The translations under genes and the position numbers were made by a program. A DNA stretch of 10,286 nucleotides from the NCBI GenBank assembly GCA_003551785.1, contig PUNP01000102.1:1-10286 (forward strand), read 5' to 3'. The notes below the pieces were generated by a model. It was not told the DNA's origin and ran no database searches. It was given only the letters and a program-made list of their open reading frames with translations. Shown here in pieces: positions 1 through 7,931 of this stretch; positions within the stretch are counted from its first letter, which is position 1; each line of letters starts with the position of its first letter. The DNA comes from Candidatus Brocadiaceae bacterium (GTDB taxonomy: Bacteria > Planctomycetota > Brocadiia > SM23-32).

Positions 1-36
1 ATATTGTCGTGTTTTTTTTCTGCATTCATGATAAAA

Positions 37-1017
37 TTAACTTGTCAGTTGTGAAATTTGCCCAACATAGGCTGAAAAAATCCTGAAAATAAAAAAAAGA
101 ATGAAACCGGAAACCGCCACCCATATGAGTTTAGCGGCTAACGAAGAAATAACTGTAAGCGCTGTTTGTGTTTTTTCCTTGTAGTGCCCGGCGAGCCAAT
201 CCAGTTTTTCAGTCATTTTGCCGGTCTCTTCAGCTATAGAAATAACGGCCAGATATTCTTCGTCAAATCGGTTGATATTCTCGAAAGCGGATGTTATACT
301 CTCTCCATTTGAAACTGTGTCGATGACATTGGGGGCTTCAGCTTTGAACGCAGAATTGCCGGAAACATCGAAGGCCAGCTGCATGGCTTCTTTGACATGC
401 ATACCGCTTTGCATTGCGAATTTCAGAGATAAGCTAAAGCGGCTTATTGCCAGTGAACGAACAACTGATGCTACGCCGGGAATATGCCAGAATATTTCGT
501 CAATCACTCTGCATCCATTAAAATATTTCCTTATTGCCCATATGCTTAACACCGTGCCAGCCGGCAAACCGTAGCCTAAAACAGGCAGCCAAACAACACC
601 GGATGTCGGCTGGTCGGTTATAGAGTTGTATATATAACTAGCCAGCGATATAATGAACACAGCGGCAATATATTGTAATACGGGTAAAGTTATTTTGGCT
701 CTGAAATCACGCCATAAGCTGGTTTTCAATTCGAAAAAAACAGCTAATTCCGAAAAAACGACATTAAGATGCCCGGTTCTTTCACCGGCTGCGGTCAATT
801 CACTCATGATAGGGGGAAAAACCTTTTCTTGAGCGATTGCATGCATTAAGCTCTGCCCGTTACCTACTTCCTGGTTACAGCGATTGAGCGCATGAGCAAG
901 TTTGGCGTCTTTACATTGTTTTGCGGAAACAGCTAAAGAACGCTGGATGTCTACTCCTGCATCCAGCATCGTGGCGATAGAGCTGCAAACTAAAGATAAT
1001 TTTTTAGATTGAGACAT
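37..1017 (-). CDS. Type II secretion system F (GspF/PilC) family inner-membrane protein
   Basis: The protein of 326 residues has two T2SSF domains, at about residues 7-128 and 190-316. Each ends in the family's glutamate-glycine signature: AAGERTG near 76-82 and IAEETG near 261-266. Hydrophobic segments lie at about 108-130, 142-163 and 292-316, the usual three-helix layout. GspF/PilC proteins form the inner-membrane platform that couples the assembly ATPase to pseudopilus or pilus growth. Classical GspF is about 400 residues; this one lacks most of the N-terminal cytoplasmic extension and begins almost directly with the first domain. The ATG start is preceded only by a weak TGAG. No E or G partner is visible, but the gene points out of the left edge, where partners could follow. 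The family call is firm; whether it serves secretion, a pilus or competence is not decidable. Confidence 0.9.
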   Translation of the reverse strand: MSQSKKLSLVCSSIATMLDAGVDIQRSLAVSAKQCKDAKLAHALNRCNQEVGNGQSLMHAIAQEKVFPPIMSELTAAGERTGHLNVVFSELAVFFELKTSLWRDFRAKITLPVLQYIAAVFIISLASYIYNSITDQPTSGVVWLPVLGYGLPAGTVLSIWAIRKYFNGCRVIDEIFWHIPGVASVVRSLAISRFSLSLKFAMQSGMHVKEAMQLAFDVSGNSAFKAEAPNVIDTVSNGESITSAFENINRFDEEYLAVISIAEETGKMTEKLDWLAGHYKEKTQTALTVISSLAAKLIWVAVSGFILFFIFRIFSAYVGQISQLTS

Positions 1018-1055
1018 AACTCATTAGTTTAGCGAATTTTTGTGGTGGTTACAAA

Positions 1056-2087
1056 TTGATAGGATTAAAAAATAGAAAGAAAAACTTGACAATGCTCATC
1101 GGGTTGCTAATCGGCGGTGCTGCTTTAGGGCTTTTCATATTGCGCCTCGATTCTGATCAGTGGGGGGAATTATGGGATTCCGTTCGCTTATTCACACCAA
1201 CCCAACTTCCCTTCTTATTCCTATTTATCGCACTGATGTATATATGCCGTATATGGCGTTGGGAAATTTTGCTCAGCACCTTTGAGAAAATCAAGTTGTT
1301 GCGAATAATTAATTCTATGTTTATTGGATTATTAGCCAACAATGTTTTACCGGCACGCGCTGGCGAATTTATACGCCCTTATTATGTACAAAAAGGCTGT
1401 TCGTTGGGGTTTGCCGATTCTTTAGCGAGCGTTATGCTGGATCGTTTTTTCGATTTGATAGGTATGATGATACTTGTTCTGTTTACTGGTATTATGTTAA
1501 TCATAAATCGAGAAAGATATGAGGCAGTCACGTCACTCATTGAACTTAATTATGTCATATCTATTTTAGTTGTAGTGATATTTTTGGTGACATTGCTATT
1601 TTTTTTATTTTTTTTGATATTCCCGCTGAAAATCGGCCATTGCGGTGAACGCATTTTGGCTCTGTTTCCTGATTGTATTCACCGCAATGGACTTAAGTTA
1701 ATAAACGCTTTAGTCATGTCGGCGAGGCGGCTTCAGGTGCCCAAAAAAACACTTTCTTTAGTCATTCTTTCAGCTTTTGCTTGGATTTCTCAGGGGGTTA
1801 GTCTTTACTTTATAGCATCAGGATTAGGGATAGATGTCGGGTTGGGAGGGGCTTTCCTTGCAACTGTAGCTGTATGCTTTGCCATTGCTTTGCCGCAAGC
1901 ACCGGGTTATATCGGGACTTATCATTTAGCAATAGCTTTAGCGGCTGAACTGACGGGCGCTTCGGTTGCACAGGCGGGGGCATTTGCGATTTTGGCCTGG
2001 GCTTTTAACATATTACCGGTTTCATTATTAGGGTTTGTGGCACTGTTGTATGAAACGTTTCGAACGCGCCGGAAAGAAACAGGTTGA
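1056..2087 (+). CDS. Flippase-like UPF0104 / LPG-synthase-TM (AglD/YbhN-like) integral membrane protein
   Basis: This 343-residue, multi-pass membrane protein has the two conserved signatures of the family. The first is NVLPARAGEFIR at about 96-107, followed by a DR pair near 129-130. The second is LPQAPGYIGTY at about 279-289, followed by a hydrophobic C-terminal hairpin. Members include the membrane domain of MprF-type lysyl-phosphatidylglycerol flippases and archaeal AglD; most stand-alone bacterial members are uncharacterised and thought to handle lipids or lipid-linked sugars. There is no soluble aminoacyl-transferase domain, so this is not a full MprF. The chosen start is TTG at 1056, behind a GGTGG about 6 nt upstream; an ATG at 1092 is the alternative and would drop the basic N-terminus. 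It is divergent from the GspF-like gene and lies 148 bp upstream of the following operon, which also contains envelope genes. Confidence 0.88.
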   Translation: MIGLKNRKKNLTMLIGLLIGGAALGLFILRLDSDQWGELWDSVRLFTPTQLPFLFLFIALMYICRIWRWEILLSTFEKIKLLRIINSMFIGLLANNVLPARAGEFIRPYYVQKGCSLGFADSLASVMLDRFFDLIGMMILVLFTGIMLIINRERYEAVTSLIELNYVISILVVVIFLVTLLFFLFFLIFPLKIGHCGERILALFPDCIHRNGLKLINALVMSARRLQVPKKTLSLVILSAFAWISQGVSLYFIASGLGIDVGLGGAFLATVAVCFAIALPQAPGYIGTYHLAIALAAELTGASVAQAGAFAILAWAFNILPVSLLGFVALLYETFRTRRKETG

Positions 2088-2235
2088 TGAATGTTTATTT
2101 GAAAATTTTAGCTTTTCAGCTTACCATATAATAAGGGTGATCTTCAATAAAAAAGTTTTCATTTCACTGAATTTTGCCCATATCTTTTTATCTTACAATA
2201 ATTATCTTCAGAATTGACAAAAATGAGGCTTAAAT
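2088..2235 (+). promoter_or_regulatory. AT-rich gap with candidate promoter elements for the downstream operon
   Basis: This AT-rich gap separates the flippase gene from the six-gene run. It holds a perfect TATAAT at 2127-2132, but the only TTGAAA upstream (2099-2104) is 22 bp away, longer than ideal. A second -10-like TACAAT lies at 2194-2199, without a good -35. GAGG at 2224-2227 is the ribosome binding site for the TTG start at 2236. I see no convincing terminator hairpin, so read-through from the flippase gene is possible. The promoter call is tentative. Confidence 0.3.
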
Positions 2236-3033
2236 TTGATAATTGATTTTCATACACATGCTTATGATAAACAGGATTATGTATCGCGTTTGGCGGAGAC
2301 CGCCCATAACCTGGGTATTCACAAACTTTGTATTGGTGGCGGTGATGCGCGATATGGTTTTATCAATAACACTAAATTGATAGAACAGGCTGACGCTTAC
2401 CCCGAGCTCTTAATTCCTTTCGGTTTTTTCCGGCCGGAACTCGACAGCGTTGATGACGTAGAGTCTATGAATAGGCTTGGTTTTAGGGGACTTAAAATAG
2501 GCTTTTTTTCTCGGGATTGCGATCAGAACAAGTTCACCTATGCAATGACTGCTGCGGCTGAATTATCACTTCCGGTTTTGATGCATACGAGAATTTTCCC
2601 TTTATCCCGTTCTGACCGCTTCCTCAACCTTGACAGCGAGCGGGCCCGTCCGATCTATCTCGATAGCCTTGCCAGAGCACTGCCGGATTTAAAAATCGTT
2701 GGTACCGGTTTAGGTTCTCCATGGTTTGAAGAAGCCGCCGCCTTGTTGAGTATACATCATAATATATATTTTGATCTTTCCGGCGTGAAATTGAGTGAAC
2801 GCGGGCCTCATTTCTTTAAAATGCTGCTCGGAACTGAAAGTGATAACAAATGGGACCAGGGTGAATCAGATTCATCTTGGCGCCACATCGTATTTGGAAC
2901 TGCCGTGTCTGCTAAAGACATGCCGTTTGTTGAAAGGGAATATCAACGCTTATTCAGAGCTTTAGCTTTGCCCGATTCAGTCGAAGAATGCGTGATGGGT
3001 GGTAATTCTTCAAGACTTTTGAGGTTAATGTGA
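2236..3033 (+). CDS. Amidohydrolase-fold (amidohydrolase 2 type) protein with degenerate metal site
   Basis: The protein has 265 residues and starts at TTG behind GAGG, 8 nt upstream. The N-terminus carries the HxH metal motif (DFHTH, residues 4-8), and the order of later elements follows the amidohydrolase 2 TIM-barrel family: LPVLMHT with H117, then IVGTGLG at 154-160, then IVFGTAVS at 218-225, then the C-terminal MGGNSSRLLRL. In active members the third element normally reads G-H-x-G and the fourth FG[ST]D. Here these key positions are T157 and A223, so one metal-binding histidine and the catalytic aspartate appear lost. The fold call is strong; metal-dependent hydrolysis is doubtful, and a binding, regulatory or divergent catalytic role is more likely. 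Its stop overlaps the GTG start of the propeller gene by 4 nt, indicating translational coupling. Confidence 0.82.
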   Translation: MIIDFHTHAYDKQDYVSRLAETAHNLGIHKLCIGGGDARYGFINNTKLIEQADAYPELLIPFGFFRPELDSVDDVESMNRLGFRGLKIGFFSRDCDQNKFTYAMTAAAELSLPVLMHTRIFPLSRSDRFLNLDSERARPIYLDSLARALPDLKIVGTGLGSPWFEEAAALLSIHHNIYFDLSGVKLSERGPHFFKMLLGTESDNKWDQGESDSSWRHIVFGTAVSAKDMPFVEREYQRLFRALALPDSVEECVMGGNSSRLLRLM

Positions 3034-5012
3034 TAAATACAAAACAAATAGAAATAACTCAAGATTGGAAAAAGAAGATCAAAGGGGATATAGTCGACAT
3101 CTTATCAGTTGGACGTAAAAAACCGATAGTAATTGGGCTCATTGATGGGTGTTATCTTGTTTCCCCTTCCAGCAAAGTTGTCAAAAGCTTGTCCGTGAAA
3201 TCTGAACCGGTTCTGCTCAGGTCAAACCAAACTTCTAGCTGTTTTGCTGTTATGGATGCTGATGATAACGTGAGTGGATTTGATTGTTCAGGAGAAAATA
3301 TTTGGAAACATCATTGTGAGAATGCGCAATTTATTTCGCTGGGCCCGGGGAATGAGCTACTTGCTAACAAACCGCCGTATGATATTTTTTTCATTGATCC
3401 TGAATCAGATGGGGGGGGGCAAAAGTTCAAATCGATTTTTATACCCTCCAGTTTTGAACTAATCAATAATGATCCTGTTAGAATTGCGATAGGGGGTGAT
3501 AAGGGAGAATTAGGCCTTTTGAATGGCGATGATGGTGGTTTTGAGTGGGATATTGGCTTAGCCATCCCAATAGCTGCCATTTCATATGACCCCGATTCCA
3601 AAACAATAATTGTCCCGGCTTTTGAAGATGGTATTTATTCATACAGCTTAGACGGTACGACACAGGAAAATTATGACCTTGGGGCTTCAGTATCTAAAGC
3701 TAAAATCGTATCGACTTCTGCCGGTGTAATAATCGCGGCCGCAGTAGATGAACAGAAGTTAGTTCTTTTTGATCCGGAGAATGAAACTTTTTTATGGGAA
3801 TATGATTTCGCAAAAACTATAGCTCATTGGGATTTTTCCAATGACGGCACAGTTTTGGTTATGACCTCCGCGACAGGAGAAATTGAAACCTTTTCAATAG
3901 ATTATGCTCCCGAACAGACATCGATAGTCAGTGCTGAGCATGTTGAGGATGAAAGCGTTGTCAGCTCTATTCAAGATGGGGAAATATCAGAGGAATATCA
4001 GCATGATTCAGTAGCTGCCCATTCGCATCGTAATGCCGAACTGTTGGGAGAAGCCCCATTAATGGGGGGGTTGCTGCCTAAAGGAGATGGAAAGATCCAT
4101 ATGACCCCCTCCGGGAATAAAACGGCCTGCATTTTGCCCGGCGGGGAGGCAATAGTATTGGATACCGAGGGGAATTTGTTCTTGGAAAGTAGATTAGCGC
4201 CGCCCGCCCGTATTTTAAAAACTAAATCTGAAGAATTCTTTGCCGCCTGGAACTCTTCTAAATTTGTTGTTTTTAATAATGAAAAGAAAAAAGTTCATAC
4301 CGATGAATTTTCGCAAAACGTGATTGAAGTCGATAGTTCCGATAGACTTGATACTATTGCCTATATAAATCAAAAAAAAGAACTTGTCTTACGTTGTGAT
4401 GGACAAAAAGACGATGTTTTAAGAAAAGAGTTACCCTGGCAAGCTCAAAAATTAAGAGTATCCCCAGATGGCAATACTTTGCTTATTGAAGACCGGGATT
4501 CACGCTTTCATATACTCTCGAATGAAGGCCAAGTGATGCGCAAACAGAAGTTCGGAGGGGATTTGCGTTTTGATTACGTATTATTATTAAATAAACATTG
4601 TGTTTTTGCCAGTAAAAAAGGGCCTCTCATGATTCAGACTATTGAGGGGGAAGTCGTTTTCGCGAAAAAAATTACAGGGAAAATTAATTCTGTTTACAAT
4701 ATTAACGGTCTCTTAGCCGTGGAAGAACAATCGGGACGCTGTCGGTTGATCAAAGCTGACGGTGATTCTATGTGGGAGTTTGAACCGCCACCCGGATTGA
4801 GACTGCTCAGAATGCCGGATGGAAAAGACCCGATAATACTGGTCGCCAAAAATAAACTGCTGACAGCATATTCCGGATACAAGAAAAGCTTAACTGTTAT
4901 GTGGGCATTTAAATGCGAAGATAATATCGAATCTGTTGCGAGCAATGAAGGTGGAACAGTTGTGGCATTGGCTGCCGGAGAGCGAATTTATTTTGTCAGC
5001 CCGAATGTATAA
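3030..5012 (+). CDS. Two-lobed PQQ/WD40-like beta-propeller protein of unknown function
   Basis: The protein has 660 residues from a GTG start that overlaps the previous stop; GAGG at 3021-3024 is the ribosome binding site. No signal peptide or membrane segment is visible, so it is probably cytoplasmic. The chain is a series of short beta-rich repeats typical of PQQ-like or WD40-like propellers, with recurring aromatic strand ends such as ENIWKH, ETFLWEYDF and DSMWEF and turns such as SPDGNTLLIEDRDS. Two repeat blocks, at about 1-290 and 346-660, are separated by an acidic, low-complexity linker near 291-345, suggesting two propellers. I cannot name a specific family. A run of nine G at 3411-3419 encodes three glycines at about 128-130. 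The coupling to the degenerate amidohydrolase suggests the two products work together; such proteins are usually interaction scaffolds. Confidence 0.75.
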   Translation: MINTKQIEITQDWKKKIKGDIVDILSVGRKKPIVIGLIDGCYLVSPSSKVVKSLSVKSEPVLLRSNQTSSCFAVMDADDNVSGFDCSGENIWKHHCENAQFISLGPGNELLANKPPYDIFFIDPESDGGGQKFKSIFIPSSFELINNDPVRIAIGGDKGELGLLNGDDGGFEWDIGLAIPIAAISYDPDSKTIIVPAFEDGIYSYSLDGTTQENYDLGASVSKAKIVSTSAGVIIAAAVDEQKLVLFDPENETFLWEYDFAKTIAHWDFSNDGTVLVMTSATGEIETFSIDYAPEQTSIVSAEHVEDESVVSSIQDGEISEEYQHDSVAAHSHRNAELLGEAPLMGGLLPKGDGKIHMTPSGNKTACILPGGEAIVLDTEGNLFLESRLAPPARILKTKSEEFFAAWNSSKFVVFNNEKKKVHTDEFSQNVIEVDSSDRLDTIAYINQKKELVLRCDGQKDDVLRKELPWQAQKLRVSPDGNTLLIEDRDSRFHILSNEGQVMRKQKFGGDLRFDYVLLLNKHCVFASKKGPLMIQTIEGEVVFAKKITGKINSVYNINGLLAVEEQSGRCRLIKADGDSMWEFEPPPGLRLLRMPDGKDPIILVAKNKLLTAYSGYKKSLTVMWAFKCEDNIESVASNEGGTVVALAAGERIYFVSPNV

Positions 5013-5054
5013 TCCGATTTTTTACTTGATATTAAGGAAATGGAGTATTAGTTC

Positions 5055-5543
5055 ATGATCATCGGAATTATGTCCGATACACACGACAATCTGCCTATGA
5101 CCAAAAAAGCCGTCAAATTGCTTGTTGATAAAGGTGCCGAAATGTTTATGCACTGCGGCGATTATGTAGCTCCTTTTACGCTTAAACCGATTGTGAACTC
5201 CACAATTCCTTTTGTCGGTGTTTTTGGAAATAATGATGGGGAAAAAAAAGGTTTGATAAATTTAGGATATGAGCTTTACAAGGGGCCGCATCGGGTAAGT
5301 GTAGATGACGTTTCTATTGTGATGGCACATGATCCGGTGATGTTGGAGCGTGCGCTGGGTGAATCAGATGATGTCGGGCTTTGTGGTCATACCCATCGTC
5401 CTGATATTACAAAGGATTCCCATTTGGTGGTTAACCCGGGGGAAGTCTGCGGTTGGTTAACCGGCAGGTGCAGTGTCGCCTTGTTAGACACAAACAGTTT
5501 ACATGCTGAAATTGTTGATTTAGGGATCCAGGATAGAGGGTAA
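5055..5543 (+). CDS. YfcE/MJ0936-type metallophosphoesterase (calcineurin-like)
   Basis: The 162-residue protein matches the single-domain length of the YfcE/MJ0936 phosphodiesterase family. All expected metal-ligand motifs are present in order: SDTHDN (D8, H10), HCGD (D36), GNND (N59), AHDP (H92) and GHTH (H112, H114), with a closing NPGE. Members bind two divalent metals and cleave phosphodiesters in vitro; physiological substrates are mostly unknown. In contrast to the amidohydrolase-fold protein upstream in the same operon, this active site looks intact. The ATG at 5055 has GGAG at 5042-5045, 9 nt upstream. It lies 42 bp after the propeller gene and 5 bp before the lipoprotein gene, so it is almost certainly cotranscribed with both. 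A cytoplasmic location is expected, as there is no signal peptide. Confidence 0.92.
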   Translation: MIIGIMSDTHDNLPMTKKAVKLLVDKGAEMFMHCGDYVAPFTLKPIVNSTIPFVGVFGNNDGEKKGLINLGYELYKGPHRVSVDDVSIVMAHDPVMLERALGESDDVGLCGHTHRPDITKDSHLVVNPGEVCGWLTGRCSVALLDTNSLHAEIVDLGIQDRG

Positions 5544-5548
5544 CCGAT

Positions 5549-6007
5549 ATGTTGCGCAATTTTTTTATTTTGCTGCTTTCCATTTTCATTTCAGTTAATT
5601 TTACGGGATGTGTGAAGCGTGAAATCCATATTTCTTCGGAGCCGGCTGGAGCGCCTGTTTGGATTGATGAAGTTTTTCAGGGGGAAACTCCTGTCAGTAC
5701 GGAGTTCGTGCATTACGGTTATCGAAATATAAGGGTCGGGCCGGTCCGAGATGACAAAGGCCGTACGGAATTTATGAGTCAGGATTTTATTTATAAAGTA
5801 AAAGCTCCTTGGCATCAGAAGTTTCCCTTAGATTTTTTTACTAAAGTCTTATGGCCGTTCTCAGTGGAAGATATACATGCACTTGATATAAATTTAGTCG
5901 AATATGAATACGTAGGTGATAAAGAAATGGATGAAAAGGTTAGAGAAATACTTAGGAATGCCCGCCTTTTTCGGGAAAAAGCTCTCCATCCACCTGAAGA
6001 CCGTTAA
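5549..6007 (+). CDS. PEGA-domain lipoprotein
   Basis: The protein has 152 residues. A basic start and hydrophobic stretch (about 5-18) lead into the lipobox FTGC with the lipidated cysteine at C21. A PEGA domain follows at about 26-66, with the signature SSEPAGAPVWIDEVFQGETP and the usual Y-G-Y-R turn. The C-terminal half (from about 85) has a conserved-looking PWHQKFPLDFF segment and ends in a charged helix. PEGA domains are small surface beta-modules; I recall similar short lipoproteins in Planctomycetota-like genomes, without known function. GAGGG lies 8 nt before the ATG, and the gene is only 5 bp from the phosphoesterase gene. With the LptF/LptG-type permease further down the operon, an outer-membrane or periplasmic role is plausible. 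Confidence 0.88.
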   Translation: MLRNFFILLLSIFISVNFTGCVKREIHISSEPAGAPVWIDEVFQGETPVSTEFVHYGYRNIRVGPVRDDKGRTEFMSQDFIYKVKAPWHQKFPLDFFTKVLWPFSVEDIHALDINLVEYEYVGDKEMDEKVREILRNARLFREKALHPPEDR

Positions 6008-6024
6008 TTTTTTTGGTTTATTTT

Positions 6025-6804
6025 ATGGAAGAAAAAGATAACAATATGGAATGTCCGGATTGTGGCGCTGTGGTATATTTCCCTGACGGTTGCAGCGAAC
6101 TTCATTGTAACTGCGGCGCTGTGCTGATAAGTGAAGAACAAGAAAATGCCGAATTGCAGTTGGCCGAAGAACTTTCCCGAAAATGGTATTATTCGCATGA
6201 TAAAGAGAGGTTCGGCCCCGTCCCCTGGAAAAAAATCAAAAATTTTGTTGAGAATAATAAACTTGGGCCAAATAACCTGATCTGGAGTCGTGGCATGGAA
6301 AAGTGGGAAAAAGTATCCACTTTTCCGGAACTTTTTGAGTGTTTACCGGAAGAAAGCAGGCAGTCATTAGAATTTCAGAATTCCTCACATGAGGCAGATA
6401 AAAAAGCTGACTCAGAATATGAAGAGGCAGAGCCAACTGGGGGTGTTAAAAATATATTGCAGAACTCAGGGAAGGAAGCCAAAGATGATTTAGAACCTTC
6501 AATTGAGCATTGGGGGGGAAAGTATTCAAAAGGTACCGGAACACAATCAGGACTGCCTGCTACTCTATTCTTACAATTCTGCGCCGGATTGCTTACCGCT
6601 CTGGCATTTGCTAATATTGTTGCCATTGGGATTACTTTTTATGTGTCATACCATTTAGGTCAAATATTACCCTCAAATGCTATTTGGCTGATATTGATTT
6701 TTGGGATTGCGGCCATAATATTTTTTGGTATCTCTAAATTTGTGCGTTTGGCTTGTCAATGTGCTAAAAATATCCATGAAATCAAGCAAAAAATTATCAG
6801 TTAG
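6025..6804 (+). CDS. Zinc-ribbon + GYF_2 domain protein with two C-terminal membrane helices
   Basis: The protein has 259 residues from the ATG at 6025. Residues 8-34 form a small zinc ribbon (C10-x2-C13 and C28-x-C30, with an extra C23). Residues about 53-105 form a GYF_2 domain, recognisable by WYYSHDKERFGPV and LIWSRGMEKWEKV; these domains usually bind proline-rich or partner peptides. A charged, disordered linker covers about 110-175, then two hydrophobic helices follow at about 180-208 and 219-241. With no N-terminal signal, the ribbon and GYF_2 domain should face the cytoplasm, anchored at the C-terminus. An in-frame TTG at 6013 would add four residues; neither start has a strong ribosome binding site, and an internal ATG at 6046 is also possible. 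Function unknown; probably an adaptor at the membrane. Confidence 0.8.
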   Translation: MEEKDNNMECPDCGAVVYFPDGCSELHCNCGAVLISEEQENAELQLAEELSRKWYYSHDKERFGPVPWKKIKNFVENNKLGPNNLIWSRGMEKWEKVSTFPELFECLPEESRQSLEFQNSSHEADKKADSEYEEAEPTGGVKNILQNSGKEAKDDLEPSIEHWGGKYSKGTGTQSGLPATLFLQFCAGLLTALAFANIVAIGITFYVSYHLGQILPSNAIWLILIFGIAAIIFFGISKFVRLACQCAKNIHEIKQKIIS

Positions 6805-6830
6805 ATGTTTTATTGTATTATGAGGCCCCG

Positions 6831-7931
6831 ATGAAAAAGATAGACAGGTATGTGGCAAAAGCATATATCACTCGCTTTCTTATGGCGCATCTCATTATTT
6901 TTGGATTATATGTCAGCTTTGATATTATGCAGCGTGTAGATGTTTTATATCAAGCTGATGAGGGACAATCCATAGTCCAGATATTAGTTTATTATTTGTA
7001 CCAGCTGCCCAGCAACATTATGGTCACCGTTCCGCCTTTACTTATGCTATCGGCTGGACTTGTGTTTGTTAATATGAATAGAAACGGTGAGTTGGTGACC
7101 CTGAAAGCGGTTGGTATCAGTGTGCAGCGTATAACGAAGCCTATCTTCATAATCACTTTACCGGTTATCTTATTTTTAGCTTTTGCTCAGGAAACACTCA
7201 TACCTGATCTTTATCGTCAAAGGCGTTTGATTGAAAATAAGATAGAGGAAAGGGCTTTCGGGCCTTTTTTGCTACGGGACACAGATCCGGAAACGGGTGA
7301 GGAATATGAGTTTTTTGTAGGCAGCTACGATTTTAAAAGCGCTACTATAAAAAATATCTCTTTACTGTACTATCATGACGCTGCAAATATCCCAAGAAAA
7401 ACAGTGGAAGCTGATTATGCTCAGTGGGCGGGAAACAATTCTTTAGAACTATCGGGTGTGCAGATACAAGAATTCGATAGAAGAGGGAATGTTTCCGGTG
7501 AGTCTCTTGGACTCAAAAATAAAAAATTATATACTACTCTGTCAATCAATGATTTCATCGATGCTCAAGATGATGATTTGACAACTCGCGCACCTGCGAT
7601 GACGCTTCGCAGCCTATGGACAAGGAAAAAAGCTAATCCACATAATCCACGCTTCAAAGTGCTGTTTCATTCAAGAATTGCCGATAACCTGGTTCCCTTA
7701 ATCTTACTTCTGATTGGCATCCCACTGCTTGCCGGATACGGTAGAAATCACAACAGCCGTTTGGTCGGTTCACTCATAGCTTTAATGGTAATAGGTGTGT
7801 ATTATATGCTTACATTTGTTACACTCAGCATGGGCAATGCCGATCTTGTGAATCCAACCGCAGCTGCCTGGGCTATGCCAGTAATAGGTACTCTTTGTGG
7901 ACTCACAGTCTTTTTTAAAATGCCCACCTAA
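6831..7931 (+). CDS. LptF/LptG family permease (YjgP/YjgQ)
   Basis: The 366-residue protein is the usual length for LptF/LptG, the membrane subunits of the LptB2FGC transporter that extracts LPS from the inner membrane. Hydrophobic segments lie at about 14-32, 62-82, 103-121, 284-303, 311-333 and 345-362. A large periplasmic beta-rich domain sits between them (about 125-275). The conserved cytoplasmic element NGELVTLKAVGIS lies at 86-98. The chosen start is the ATG at 6831, because GAGG lies 5 nt upstream; an in-frame TTG at 6813 would add six residues without a ribosome binding site. Only one permease gene is present, whereas LptF and LptG usually occur as neighbours, so which of the two it represents cannot be settled. 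It is the last gene of the operon, and its stop codon abuts an intrinsic terminator shared with the convergent histone gene. Confidence 0.93.
   Translation: MKKIDRYVAKAYITRFLMAHLIIFGLYVSFDIMQRVDVLYQADEGQSIVQILVYYLYQLPSNIMVTVPPLLMLSAGLVFVNMNRNGELVTLKAVGISVQRITKPIFIITLPVILFLAFAQETLIPDLYRQRRLIENKIEERAFGPFLLRDTDPETGEEYEFFVGSYDFKSATIKNISLLYYHDAANIPRKTVEADYAQWAGNNSLELSGVQIQEFDRRGNVSGESLGLKNKKLYTTLSINDFIDAQDDDLTTRAPAMTLRSLWTRKKANPHNPRFKVLFHSRIADNLVPLILLLIGIPLLAGYGRNHNSRLVGSLIALMVIGVYYMLTFVTLSMGNADLVNPTAAAWAMPVIGTLCGLTVFFKMPT

Noticed and set aside
1..29. Possible start of another minus-strand gene after the GspF-like gene
   Set aside because: ATGs at 29 and 25 are open to the left edge, but only eight or nine codons are visible, with no ribosome binding site. 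Too little to call, although a pseudopilin gene would be a natural neighbour.
2035..2217. 60-codon frame overlapping the end of the flippase gene
   Set aside because: It has no ribosome binding site, a composition like the AT-rich gap and no recognisable motif.
2214..2219. Perfect TTGACA as a -35 element for the operon
   Set aside because: It lies only 17 bp before the TTG start, so the matching -10 would fall inside the coding region.
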